Of a DNA stretch of 64,000 bases, positions 19,860 through 29,760 are shown one piece after another (the stretch's first letter is position 1; every line of letters starts with the position of its first letter). The stretch spans positions 2,542,001-2,606,000 of the forward strand of contig NC_087067.1 of the NCBI RefSeq assembly GCF_963678635.1, in the 5' to 3' direction. The translations under genes were made by a program, and so were the position numbers. The notes under the pieces are model-generated. The model had not been told where the DNA came from and made no database searches. It saw nothing but the letters and a program-made list of their open reading frames with translations. This stretch comes from Symsagittifera roscoffensis (taxonomy: Eukaryota; Xenacoelomorpha; Acoela; Convolutidae).

Positions 19860-20660
19860 TCAACAATTGAATAATTGTTAATTAAAATCTTGTCAAAATT
19901 GTTTTTATTTAAAATCAAAAGTGTTTTCAACAAACAAACTTGTAATTATCAACAAGTTTGCAAAATTAACTCAGTGTTTTTTTGCAAGATGCATATTTTG
20001 ATTTGATTTTTTCAACAAGTTTGCGAAAATTTAATGAAATTTTTTTACAAGATGAAAAATTTGTTTTGGTTTTTTTAGCAAGTGTGCAAAAATTTTCATA
20101 ATAATTTTGTGTTTGATGCAATTGTTAGATCAAAATTCTAGCTTTTTCTTCTTATGCATATGCAAAAAACGCAAACAATTAAAGTAAATTCTTTTTAATT
20201 ACTTGCTGAAAAATTTTCAATATTGATGAATTTGAGTACTAATCCCTATCTGAATACATTGTTTTTCTGATGTTTTTGATCAACATTCATGCAAAAAAAT
20301 GAATTTTTAATGATCGAAATCAGAACAAAAAAATTCATAAACTTAAGTTTTCAACAGTGCAAAAAAATCTTGTTACAGTTTTTTTTGAAATGCGAAAGTA
20401 TTTAAGGAAATTTTTCTTTAGTTGCGAGATTTTCCTTGATTTTTTTAACAAGTTTGCCAGAATTATTATAAAAAATTTTGCATGGTGCAAAATTATTGTA
20501 TAGTTTTTAACGTGTTTGCAAAAAATGTAGGAATTTTTCTGTCATGTGTGAAAAAAATGTTGTGAAATTTTTTACAAGATGTCAAAAGTGTTTTTTTTTT
20601 GCCATTTTTACAACAAAATTTTGTAAAAATTTACCAATTGCATAATTAATTTTACTTTCA
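19860..20660. repeat. Degenerate tandem repeat of about 85 bp, AT-rich
   Basis: Variants of TTTTTCAACAAGTTTGCAAAA followed by TTTTTTACAAGATGCAAAA recur about eight times. Spacing is irregular and the copies are diverged. It lies downstream of the 19352 gene and contains no gene. Confidence 0.65.
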
Positions 20661-20776
20661 CAGAGTTTTTCAACAAACCGTAACTTTACCTTTGCAATTC
20701 TTAACAAACTTTTTCATGACCTAATCTCTTTGCTCCTATCTCTTCAAAAAAAATTACTAGATGCAAAGAAATTAAA

Positions 20777-21316
20777 TTACAAAACACAAGACAAAAACCA
20801 ATTTATTAACAAACCAGAGAGCTGTCGAGCACCTGAGTTCTCAAAATTTTGCAAGTTCTCATTAGAGAGCAAAGCTGGTCTTGCCTCCATCACTGGTGGC
20901 TGTCTTGGTGGTTCGCTGACTGGAGTTCTTGGTTCAGAGAACCCCTCATCCTCTTCGATAGTAATTGGGTTGTCCACAGATCCCTCTTCCTAAGGAAAGA
21001 GGAAATCGTCGAATGATTGAGACACATATCTAGAGTCAGGAGTTTCGGGGAATTTCATTCCCACATGCTCAGCCACATCCTCCATCATTTGCATTTCTCC
21101 AAGTTGGTTCTCTGTCATGGGTACTTGAGTTATATGATGTTCTTTAAAATCCCTGCACATCACCTCCACCATGTGCCAGACTTGGATTGGGATGTCCATC
21201 CGTGCCAGAAAACCTCCACAAACTGTTTCTCGCACTTGGATTTGTACTAAATCAGCCGAAAATTCTACCGAGAACATAAGGTTGTTGTTTTGCACTGAGA
21301 AGATCTTTTTGAGCAA
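20777..21316 (-). pseudogene. Unknown Maverick protein split by one stop codon
   Basis: Two minus-strand pieces in the same frame (20990-21316 and 20777-20977) are separated by one TAA/TAG-type stop after FDDFLFP and would make about 180 residues. The first part has VQIQVRETVCGGFLARMDIP and IQVWHMVEVMCRDFKEH; the second is acidic and Pro-rich (PITIEEDEGFSEPRTPVSEP), like a disordered tail. The stop may be genuine, making a 108-residue protein. A weak likeness of the first part to PC4-type DNA-binding folds was noticed but is not secure. A TATA-like box on the minus strand (21413-21420) and a CCAAT array lie upstream. Confidence 0.5.
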
Positions 21317-21412
21317 TAAGTTGCGAGGAAAGTTGAATGAGTGAAAATTCAGAGAATAAACAATATTTACAGTTGCGTGAGAAGTAGTTGACGGTGGCTA
21401 AGTTGAAATTAA

Positions 21413-21695
21413 GATATTTATAGCGGAGAGAGGAGGTAGTGGACGGTAGTTAAGTTGAAAATAAAATGATTTTTAGTTAAGAGAGAGGGATACCTTCAAT
21501 TCGAATCTGTGGGTTTAACCAATCAGAGTGGATTTTCCTTATTTGGATTGTAGTCGTGTCCAATCAGATTTCATTTTCCTTCTAAGGAATTCTTATAGAA
21601 AAATCGTGTCCAATCGGAAACAAAGCTCCATTTTAAACCTTGTCGTTTCCAATCATAAAAAAGTTCTTTTTGTTTTAGTTGTCGTATCCAATCAG
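21413..21695 (-). promoter_or_regulatory. Five-CCAAT-box array with minus-strand TATA-like box
   Basis: CCAATCAG occurs at 21519, 21560 and 21688, CCAATCGG at 21610 and CCAATCAT at 21649, most preceded by GTCGT(G/T/A)T. On the minus strand TATAAATA lies at 21413-21420, about 100 bases before the 21316 start. Two imperfect 55-60 bp repeats (GTAGT(T)GGACGGT-GCTAAGTTGAAA type) lie at 21388-21480. CCAATCA is the core of the NF-Y site in animals. Confidence 0.6.
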
Positions 21696-21719
21696 ACAAG
21701 AAATTACCTTTTAAGGACT

Positions 21720-22530
21720 TAAACCATCCAAATAAAAAATATATACACAAAACAATTGCAAAAGTAAATGAACAAAAGTTGTTTGTTGTACAAATAAGAA
21801 ATATTGCCAATATAAGTAACAAAAGAAGAAAAATTAAAAAAAGTAGCCTCTCTACTAGTCTTCTCATCAAGTTAATTGAATTTTTTGTATATAACCGATG
21901 ATAAAAGTGTTTTTTTTTTGCTGTAGATTTGATAGAATAACTCAGAGTTGATGAATTTTTCAAAGCAAGTCTCTGAAAATCTGATTCCAAACATGATCAT
22001 GCAAGATTTTGAACTTTGAAAATCTTTAAAGAAATGGAGGATTAAAGATTTTTGCTGAGGAGTTTTAACAAATTTTGGAGTTGGGTAGGGAATAAAAGGA
22101 AACTTTGAAGTTTTGTCGTACGAATTTTTTATTAATTTCAAATTTTCAAAAATAAATAAAAGTTTTTTTCTAGTCAGGTGTAACTCGGCAGTAATTTTAT
22201 AGCTTTTATACGTAATATGTGGATCAAAAGTAAACTCTTTGATTGAGTAAGTTTCCCTAAAAAGACCTTTACTTAGTCAGAAAACTCTATTTGGACAACA
22301 TAAATGGTCCAAAAAATTGTGAAAAAGTAAGAATCTACATCTATTTCATCAATAAGGAAATCACAGTGAATATTTTCTTTTTTCTTGCAGAGTAACTCGA
22401 GGAAGTTCAAATGTTTTTAATTGACATTTTTTGAAAATGATTATTTTTGATCCAAAGTTATGTCTAGAAACTGCTTAGTTCTGATTGGTTGAAAACTTTT
22501 CTGGAAAATTCTAGAACTTGCGAAGGAAAT
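21720..22530. other. Intergenic Maverick sequence
   Basis: I see no credible gene here. A minus-strand frame at 21571-21990 is rich in Leu/Ile/Phe and overlaps the CCAAT array, so it is probably fortuitous. The region separates the leftward genes from the rightward polymerase unit. Confidence 0.45.
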
Positions 22531-22780
22531 ACGTAGGCGATGACGTCATTACCATAAAAGGAAAATTGCGTGGGTGGTAACGTCACTTCTAATTATAGAA
22601 TGACGTCAATACCATAAAAAAAATGCGTAGGCGGTGACGACACTTCTGTTTATAGAATGACGTCATTACTATAAAAGGAAAACTGCGTAGGCGGTGATGT
22701 TGCTTCTATTTAAACAATGACGTCATTACCATAAAAGGATAAATGCGTAGGCGATGATGTTATTTTTAGTATAAATACCA
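22530..22780 (+). promoter_or_regulatory. CRE repeat array and TATA box upstream of polymerase gene
   Basis: Four perfect TGACGTCA palindromes lie at 22541, 22601, 22658 and 22718, in repeats of 57-60 bp that also contain TGCGTAGGCG(G/A)TGA and ATTACCATAAAAGGA. Degenerate half-sites (TAACGTCA, TGACGACA) fall between them. TATAAATA at 22770-22777 follows. TGACGTCA is the CREB/ATF consensus in animals. Confidence 0.65.
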
Positions 22781-22882
22781 ACATTTTGTTGGGTTAAATC
22801 ATTCATTTTGTTTGCCAAACAGAAACAGTCAATTGAATTTTACTTCAAGTTTTACAATTGGTTACTTCGCGAAAAGAAAAAA

Positions 22883-22956
22883 GTAAGTAATTTTATTCAA
22901 TTGGTACATTGAGTTATTGAAATTTGAACATTTCCAAAGTCCCAAACTTTTTTTAG
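22883..22956 (+). other. Probable 5'-UTR intron of the polymerase transcript
   Basis: AAAAAAG|GTAAGTAA at 22883 is a strong donor and CTTTTTTTAG ending at 22956 a good acceptor, only three bases before the ATG at 22960. The implied intron is 74 bp. Confidence 0.5.
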
Positions 22957-22959
22957 ATA

Positions 22960-25900
22960 ATGCCTTCCTTAAACCGAAATGAAAAAGTCAAGTGTGGAGA
23001 TTGTGGAATTATGTATGTTCGCCAGCTTGCAGCTCGACATCGAAAGAGGTGTGAAAAACAAAAGGAACATAAGTGTCCAAAGTGTCATTTTTATACAAAG
23101 AGTTAAGAGGTGATGAGTGATCATGTTGCGAAGAAGCATGCTGAAACAAGTTCGAAGCAGTGGACAGTTTGTCCTTCTTGCGAACATGAGTTCCCAAGTT
23201 AATACTCTCTCTAACAACATCGGAGAAAGAAACATGGAACTAAGCAACGGAAAACCAGTGATACTGTAGCGGACTTGAACAAGATTGTGGAGGAAGAAGG
23301 GGAAGATGGTGAAAAACGAAAGGAGGAACTTAGCGCTTGTCAACATTTTCTGGTGATTACGGAGATGGAAAATGGGATACATAAGGTATTTAACTTCCAA
23401 ATTTCCAAGTTAGATACTAAAATAATCAACGAGAAACTTGAAGAAGTCTTCAACAATTCGACTCTGCCGCTGAAATCAACATTGCTCTGGAGTTTGTTCT
23501 TCGAAATTTTGAGACTGATGAATATCGATATTTCTATGCCCATGACAACAAAGCTTTATTTGAAAAATTCCATTTGCTCTGTACTAAAGCACACTTGATA
23601 ACAATCCAAGGAAAAGTAGAAAAATTTGATATTGTGGAGCAATGTACCCAAGAACGTCAGAACACAAAATGGAGGTTCCAGTTGATTACTAACGTTACAA
23701 TTTTTGCTGTTTTGCTGAAAAACATCCCAATGGGATGTCGGAACTCTGTCTTACCCGAACCTCTACTGAAAAACCAATCTGTTAACTGTCTTTTATCTAA
23801 CAAAAACAAGGAACCTCACAAAATCATTTGTGTCTTTTCCGCGCATTGGCAATGTACATGAACGGCTACAAGGATCTCGACTCTCACACTTCCATAAACT
23901 TTAAAGAGTTTATATCAAAATCTGGTTATGATCCTAAAAATGTTTGCGGAGTTTCTGTAGAAGACTTACCTGCTGTCGAAGGAATTGTGCAAAGAAACAT
24001 CTTTATGTACGATTTTGATATCCAAGAAGGAGAATATGTAGGAGAACTAGCTCGAAGAAGTATTGGAAGATTCGATAAAACACTTAAGCTACTGAGATTT
24101 AACACTCACATCATTCATACAAATGATATTGATAGTTTCTTCAAGTGCTTTCGATATCCTAGCTGTGACACCTTTTCTCACAAATCAGACCACTCCAATC
24201 AGCATCTTCTGAGATGCAAGGACAGAGTGAGACATATTTACCCAGAGAACGTGTATGAGCATCGAGAAACCTTGTTTGAAAAGCTAGAAGGATTCAATCA
24301 TCCAGTTTCTGAAGATAACAAACTTTTCAATAACTTTCGATTTTCGATTTTGAGTCGATTTGTGTTCCTTCAGAGGAATTAAAAGAAACACAAAATACAA
24401 CCTGGATTGGAAAACGTTTTCCAATTTCAGTCTTGATATCATCGAATCTGATTGATGAACCCATCTTTTTGTACAACAAAGATACACAGAACTTAATAAT
24501 TGACTTTGTAAGCAACCTCGAACTGTTGGCTGAAAAAAGTAAGCTGGAGATGAGAACAAAATTTCAAGATATTGAAATAGCTGTCAATGAAAGAATGAAA
24601 AAGATTTTGGATCAGCTAAAGGAGCGAGGTTAAAACTATTCGAAAAAACAATTCCAGTATGAAGACAAATGCATTGAAGATTCGGGAGAAGCAGTTATGT
24701 CAACACAATTCTTACGAATTCAGAAAAATCAGTTCATCGATTTGAAACAGCATCTGGAGAGATATGTAAATACTTTAACTGTATTTGGATTTAACAGCGC
24801 TAGACATGATTTGAATTAGATCAAATCCTACCTAATCCCCTATTTGATTCGCGATAAAGAACCAGAAACATCCGTCATCAAAAAAGCAAATGACTTTATA
24901 TCTTTCAAGTTTGGAGATGTACAATTTCTCGATATAATGAATGTTCTGGGAGGGGCAACTACTCTGGACTCCTTTCTCAAAACCTATAAAGCTAGCAAAA
25001 CGGAAAGATTTTTTCGCTATGAGTGGTTTGAGCACCCAGACAAACTTGATTTTCCCGAATTGCCGCCGTATGAAGCCTTTTTTAGTAAACTTAGAAACGA
25101 CAATCCTCTAGACAAAGACTTCATTGATTATGAGAAGTTGAGAAAGAGTGGGCTTGACGAACAACAACCCCTGAAAAAGTTTCAAATCAAGACTATTCCT
25201 CTATCTGGATTGAACAATTACAATTACTTACAAGAGACTTGGAAGAAAAACGGAATGACCGTGTTCAGAGACTTTTTGAAGTGGTACAATAACAAGGATG
25301 TAGTTCCAACCCTGGAAGCAATGCAAAAAAATGATTCAGTTTTATTATAACAAGGGGATAGATATGTTAAAACTTGGATGTACTATTTCAAATCTTGCAA
25401 ACATATGTCTGCACAAATCTACAAATTACAAGTTTTATCCATTTTGCGAAAATGATAAAGATTTGTGTGAAAAAATTTGAGAAGATATGAATGGTGGACC
25501 TTCCATTGTATTCACTCGAAAAGCTGTAGTTGATGAGACATTCATAAGAAACTCATCAAATATTTGTAAATTGATCGTTGGAATTGATGCAAGCAAGCTC
25601 TACCTTTTCTCAATGTCTCAAGAGATGCCAACAGGACTGTACACTAGATGGGATTTTGACAATGATACGCAAAAATTCAAGGCCAGACATAATTGAACTC
25701 GCAATTTTGAGAATATGGTCATGTCTTTTCACCAGAAAACAAGACCAGATTGTAAAATTGAGAGCTTTTTTATATCAGGAAAACAGAAAATAATCGACTG
25801 TTTTAATGTCGACGGATATTGTGATCACTGTAAGACAGTTTTCGAAGCAAGGGGATGTTACTACCACTTCGTTTCTTGTCAAGAAACTCGTCCCTCCTTA

Positions 25901-26270
25901 ACAGAACAGGATATTGAACGAGGTAATAAGAAGATAGAGATGGATGATATGAGGCGGGAATACATAAAAGAGAAAGGATACAAAGTTAAAGAAATGTAGG
26001 AGTGTGACTGGTGGGAAAGTTTCAAAACCAATGACAAGATCAAAAATCACGTCAGAACTCGTTTTCCCTACAAACGACTTCTTTCTACAGACTCCCTTCT
26101 AGCAAAAATAAAAGATGGATCTCTTTTGGGCTATGTTCAGTGCGATCTAGTTGTTCCAGATGAACTAAAATCAAAATTTGCGACTTTTCCTCCAATTTTC
26201 AAAAATACTGAGGTTGGAAGAGATGATATTGGAGATTAATTGAAGAATTATGCAATCGAGAACGAAATAA
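22960..26270 (+). pseudogene. Maverick protein-primed DNA polymerase B, truncated
   Basis: The reading starts with zinc-finger-like cysteines (KCGDCGIMYVRQLAARHRKRC and CPKCHF, about 22990-23210). It continues through the Polinton-type N-terminal domain, including GELARRSIGRFDKTLKLLRF and NVYEHRETLFEKLEGF at 23828-24330, and the exonuclease-like domain with HDLN (about 24810) and DIMNVLGGATTLDSFLKTY. A palm motif A-like GIDASKLYLFSMSQEMPTG lies at 25580-25640. At least eight stops or frameshifts break it. It ends at about 26270 where the inverted repeat begins: the KxxxNSxYG and YxDTD-type palm motifs are absent. The intact family member would replicate the element by protein priming. Confidence 0.88.
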
Positions 26271-26317
26271 AAAACATCCTCTGATATCTAGTTTCTAGAT
26301 AGAAAATGAAATCATGT

Positions 26318-26658
26318 TTCTACCCAAAAACTCTTGCCATTGACTTACCATGTTCCATAAAAACTAATTAAAAGACCTTCATTACACAATCTACACCTAA
26401 ATAACCTTTGATTTTTACAAATTAGATAACACGCGCCAAAAACTTTGCGAAAAAACTAGACATTTTCTTGCCATTATCTTACCATCACACTGAAACCTTA
26501 CCATTGGTATTCACTATCTTAATACATTGTAACCTCCAAATCCAATCTTAATACATAGCATGGGAGACCGGAAATCTATAACGTATCTTAATAAATGGGG
26601 TCTCTCATGCACACCCACTCCCCCCCCCCCCCCTGGTCAGCCTCAACATCTACTACTC
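26318..26658 (-). repeat. Right terminal inverted repeat of the Maverick
   Basis: Reading inward from the right it repeats the left end: GAGTAGTAGATGTTGAGGCT, a G run (C run on the plus strand, 26619-26633), then GGGTGTGCATGAGAGACCCC and onward to GAGTTTTTGGGTA. It begins immediately after the truncated polymerase gene. Confidence 0.9.
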
Positions 26659-26659
26659 T

Positions 26660-27446
26660 CATCGTATCCATTCTGGTCTCTAGATTCCACAACTTCTCAT
26701 TCACGGTGTCATAACGTTTCTTCATCTCTTCCATATCCTTCTTCATATGTTTCTCTCGCTCTTTGTCGGTAGTCTCTACCTTGCCGGATATCTGTTGTAG
26801 TTTTTTTTCCGTGGCCCGTGCTTACACATAGTAGTTATCCAGGTTCTCGTTTTTGTTGTGTCTTATTTCCTTTTTCAGTTCTTGGCGGTCCTCCTCACTG
26901 CACTTCAAGTTTTTGTCTATACCATTTAACTTTGTCATTAAGTCACCCATCTCTACTGAACTTGTTTTCGTTCCATCAGCTCTTTTATCTTCGCTAGCTG
27001 TTTCTTCTTGCATGGTTTCCTCTTTATCCTTCCTGGTTTCCGTCGTTATCGTGGAAACTGTCCCAAAGGTTTTGATTTTCTCGGTCACTGCCGTTATCTC
27101 CTCCTTCTCTCTTGGCTTCGTTCCGACCATCGCAGCAATCTTCTCGGTGAATGACGTTCTCTTCGTTTGTGAGTCGTCTTATATCGTCCATTTCCCTCTG
27201 TTCCATTCCATCTATACTTTGATCTGTTGTTTCTAGTTCAGTCTCTTTTGCTGGTATGCTTTGTTATTCTATTGTTTTTTCTTTCGCCTTCTGTTCCTTG
27301 TTACTTCTTGTGCTCACCATATTCACTGAAATATTATTCCTCATCACTCTCGGATTTATTGGTGTTGGTTTCTTTTGCGTTGTGGTCTGGTTTTGCTTAA
27401 GTCCTGTTCCCTTTCTTTCAGTTATCGATACCCTATTTCTCTTCAT
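26660..27446 (-). pseudogene. Gag-like giant protein, charged N-terminal part
   Basis: On the minus strand the gene starts at 27446 with MKRNRVSITERKGTGLKQNQ and runs through charged, Lys/Glu-rich helical sequence. Segments include EDRQELKKEIRHNKNENL and REKHMKKDMEEMKKRYDTVN, which look like coiled coil. It is broken by a TAA after KEKTIE, a frameshift near 27150 and a TAA after DNYYV. It reaches the Maverick end (LETRMDTMR). The rest of the protein continues on the far side of the Maverick, at 8860 and below. Reading across this gap is an inference from strand, order and composition. Confidence 0.5.
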
Positions 27447-28331
27447 GATTTTTATATATACAATTTTCTTTATCTACAATTTTAATATTTACAAGTCCCT
27501 ACTGTAAAATCTGATTGAAATTATAAGAAAATTCCCTAATATATTAAAGATTAAAACCAGCCGAATTAGTTTATATCAGTTTTGAGTCTAAATCAGTTTC
27601 AGGCCTTAGGACTCTTCGTTCTAGTTTTGGGATGCTTTAGTACTGTCCCTGGATTTCTTGGTATTCTCCTAGGATCCTTCGCTGAAGTGTTGGGATACTT
27701 CGATGGGGTCTTGGTACACTTTGTTTTGGTCCTATTACGGTCCTAGTACTTTTATGTATCCTCCTAGGACCCTTTGCTCAAGTGTTGGGACACTTCGTTA
27801 CTGTCCCACGACTTTTTCGAACTCTCCAAGGACCCTTCGCTCAGGTGTTGGTTTACTTCGTTGCTGTTCCAGGACCTTTCTGAACTCTCCTAGGACCCTT
27901 CGCTCAAGTGTTGGTACACTTCGTTGCCGTCCCAGGACTTTTCTGAACTCTTCTAGGACCCTTCGCTCAAGTGTTGGTACACTTCGTTGCTGTCCCAGGA
28001 CCTTTCTGAACTCTCCTAGGACCCATCGCTGAAGTCTTGGTACACTTTGTTTTGGTCCTATTACGGTCTCAGTACTTTTATGTATCCTCCTAGGACCCTT
28101 CGCTCAAGTGTTGGGACACTTCGTTACTGTCCCACGACTTTTTCGAACTCTCCTAGGACCCTTCGCTCAGGTGTTGGTTTACTTCGTTGCTGTCCCAGGA
28201 CTTCTCTGGACTCTCCTAGGACCCTTCGCTCATGTGTTGATGCACTTCTTTGCTGTCTAAGGACTTTTCTAAACTCTCCTAGGACCCTTCGCTCAGGTGT
28301 CGGTACACTTCGTTGCTGTTCCAGGACTTTT
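27291..28331. repeat. 1041-bp tandem duplication, first copy
   Basis: The block starts CTGTTCCTTGTTACTTCTTG and reappears nearly unchanged from 28332. It contains the first codons of the gag-like gene, the AT-rich leader and about ten minisatellite units. The junction at 28331/28332 lies within a minisatellite unit (TTTTCT joined to GTTCC), with TTCT microhomology to the original junction. Confidence 0.9.
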
Positions 28332-29760
28332 CTGTTCCTTGTTACTTCTTGTGCTCACCATATTCACTGAAATATTATTCCTCATCACTCTCGAATTTAT
28401 TGGTGTTGGTTTCTTTTGCGTTGTGGTCTGGTTTTGCTTAAGTCCTGTTCCCTTTCTTTCAGTTATCGATACCCTATTTCTCTTCATGATTTTTATATAT
28501 ACAATTTTCTTTATCTACAATTTTAATATTTACAAGTCCCTACTGTAAAATCTGATTGAAATTATAAGAAAATTCCCTAATATATTAAAGATTAAAACCA
28601 GCCGAATTAGTTTATATCAGTTTTGAGTCTAAATCAGTTTCAGGCCTTAGGACTCTTCGTTCTAGTTTTGGGATGCTTTGGTACTGTCCCTGGATTTCTT
28701 GGTATTCTCCTAGGATCCTTCGCTGAAGTGTTGGGATACTTCGATGGGGTCTTGGTACACTTTGTTTTGGTCCTATTACGGTCCTAGTACTTTTATGTAT
28801 CCTCCTAGGACCCTTCGCTCAAGTGTTGGAACACTTCGTTACTGTCCAACGACTTTTTCGAACTCTCCTAGGACCCTTCGCTCAGGTGTTGGTTTACTTC
28901 GTTGCTGTTCCAGGACCTTTCTGAACTCTCCTAGGACCCTTCGCTCAAGTGTTGGTACACTTCGTTGCCGTCCCAGGACTTTTCTGAACTCTTCTAGGAC
29001 CCTTCGCTCAAGTGTTGGTACACTTCGTTGCTGTCCCAGGACCTTTCTGAACTCTCCTAGGACCCATCGCTGAAGTCTTGGTACACTTTGTTTTGGTCCT
29101 ATTACGGTCCTAGTACTTTTATGTATCCTCCTAGGACCCTTCGCTCAAGTGTTGGGACACTTCGTTACTGTCCCACGACTTTTCCGAACTCTCCTAGGAC
29201 CCTTCGCTCAGGTGTTGGTTTACTTCGTTGCTGTCCCAGGACTTCTCTGGACTCTCCTAGGACCCTTCGCTCATGTGTTGATACACTTCTTTGCTGTCTA
29301 AGGATTTTTCTGAACTCTCCTAGGACCCTTCGCTCAGGTGTCGGTTTACTTCGTTGATGTTCCAGGACTTTTCTGAACTCTCCTAGGAACCTTTCGCTCA
29401 AGTGTTGGTCACTTCGTTGCTGTCCCAGGACTTTTCTGAACTCTCCTAGGACCCTTCGCTCAGGAGTCGGTACTCTTCGTTGCTGTCCCAGGACTTTTGT
29501 GAACTCTCCTAGGACCTTCGCTCAAGTGTTGGTACACTTCGTTGCTGTTCCAGGACCTTTCTGAACTCTCCTAGGACCCTTCGCTCAAGTGTTGGTACAC
29601 TTCGTTGCCGTCCCAGGACTTTTATGAACTCATCTAGGACCCTTCGCTCAAATGTTGGTACACTTCGTTGCTGTCCCAGGACCTTTCTGAACTCTCCTAG
29701 GACCCAACGCTGAAGTGTTGGGACGCTTAGATCACTGTCCCAAGACTGAGTGTTGGGACA
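27600..29760. repeat. 63-bp minisatellite array
   Basis: About 30 units share CTCCTAGGACCCTTCGCTCA, AGTGTTGGTACACTTCGTTG and CTGTCCCAGGACTTTTCTGA. The period is 63 bp (for example CGCTCAAG at 27901 and 27964), that is 21 codons, so plus-strand frames stay open and give repeats of NSPRTLRSSVGTLRCCPRTF. The reading frames are a consequence of the period and I do not call them genes. Confidence 0.92.
28332..29372. repeat. 1041-bp tandem duplication, second copy
   Basis: Nearly identical to 27291-28331, with a handful of substitutions (for example one changed base in the CGACTTTTTCG unit). It includes a second copy of the gag-like gene's first 50 or so codons at 28293-28487 on the minus strand. 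The high identity marks this as the youngest large duplication in the window. Confidence 0.9.

Larger units (their letters stand above)
8839..26658. mobile_element. Maverick/Polinton DNA transposon, degraded, about 17.8 kb
   Basis: Both ends carry inverted repeats of about 340-370 bp, each with a long G/C homopolymer near the tip. Between them lie remnants of the diagnostic Polinton gene set: cysteine protease, capsid-type proteins, DDE integrase, packaging ATPase and protein-primed DNA polymerase B. Polintons are virus-like self-synthesising transposons, normally 15-20 kb, so the length fits. The element lies inside the leftward gag-like gene of another element. The flanking 6-mers (CACTCG left, CTCATC right) do not match, so no clean 6-bp target duplication is seen. 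Nearly all genes are broken and a 3 kb block is duplicated; this copy is inactive. Confidence 0.93.

Noticed and set aside
21571-21990. 139-codon minus-strand hydrophobic frame
   Set aside because: It overlaps the CCAAT array and is made of Leu/Ile/Phe runs from AT-rich DNA; no start context and no conservation evidence.
24844-25350. Independent 168-codon gene within the polymerase region
   Set aside because: Its sequence continues the DNA polymerase B reading from upstream and downstream pieces, so it is a fragment of that gene.
27703-29357. Cys/Arg-rich repetitive protein encoded by the minisatellite
   Set aside because: The frames are open only because the 63-bp period is a multiple of three. 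The units vary without regard to codon position and there is no start context or other gene signal.
27600-29760. CRISPR array
   Set aside because: The repeats are contiguous 63-bp units without unique spacers, and the window is eukaryotic.
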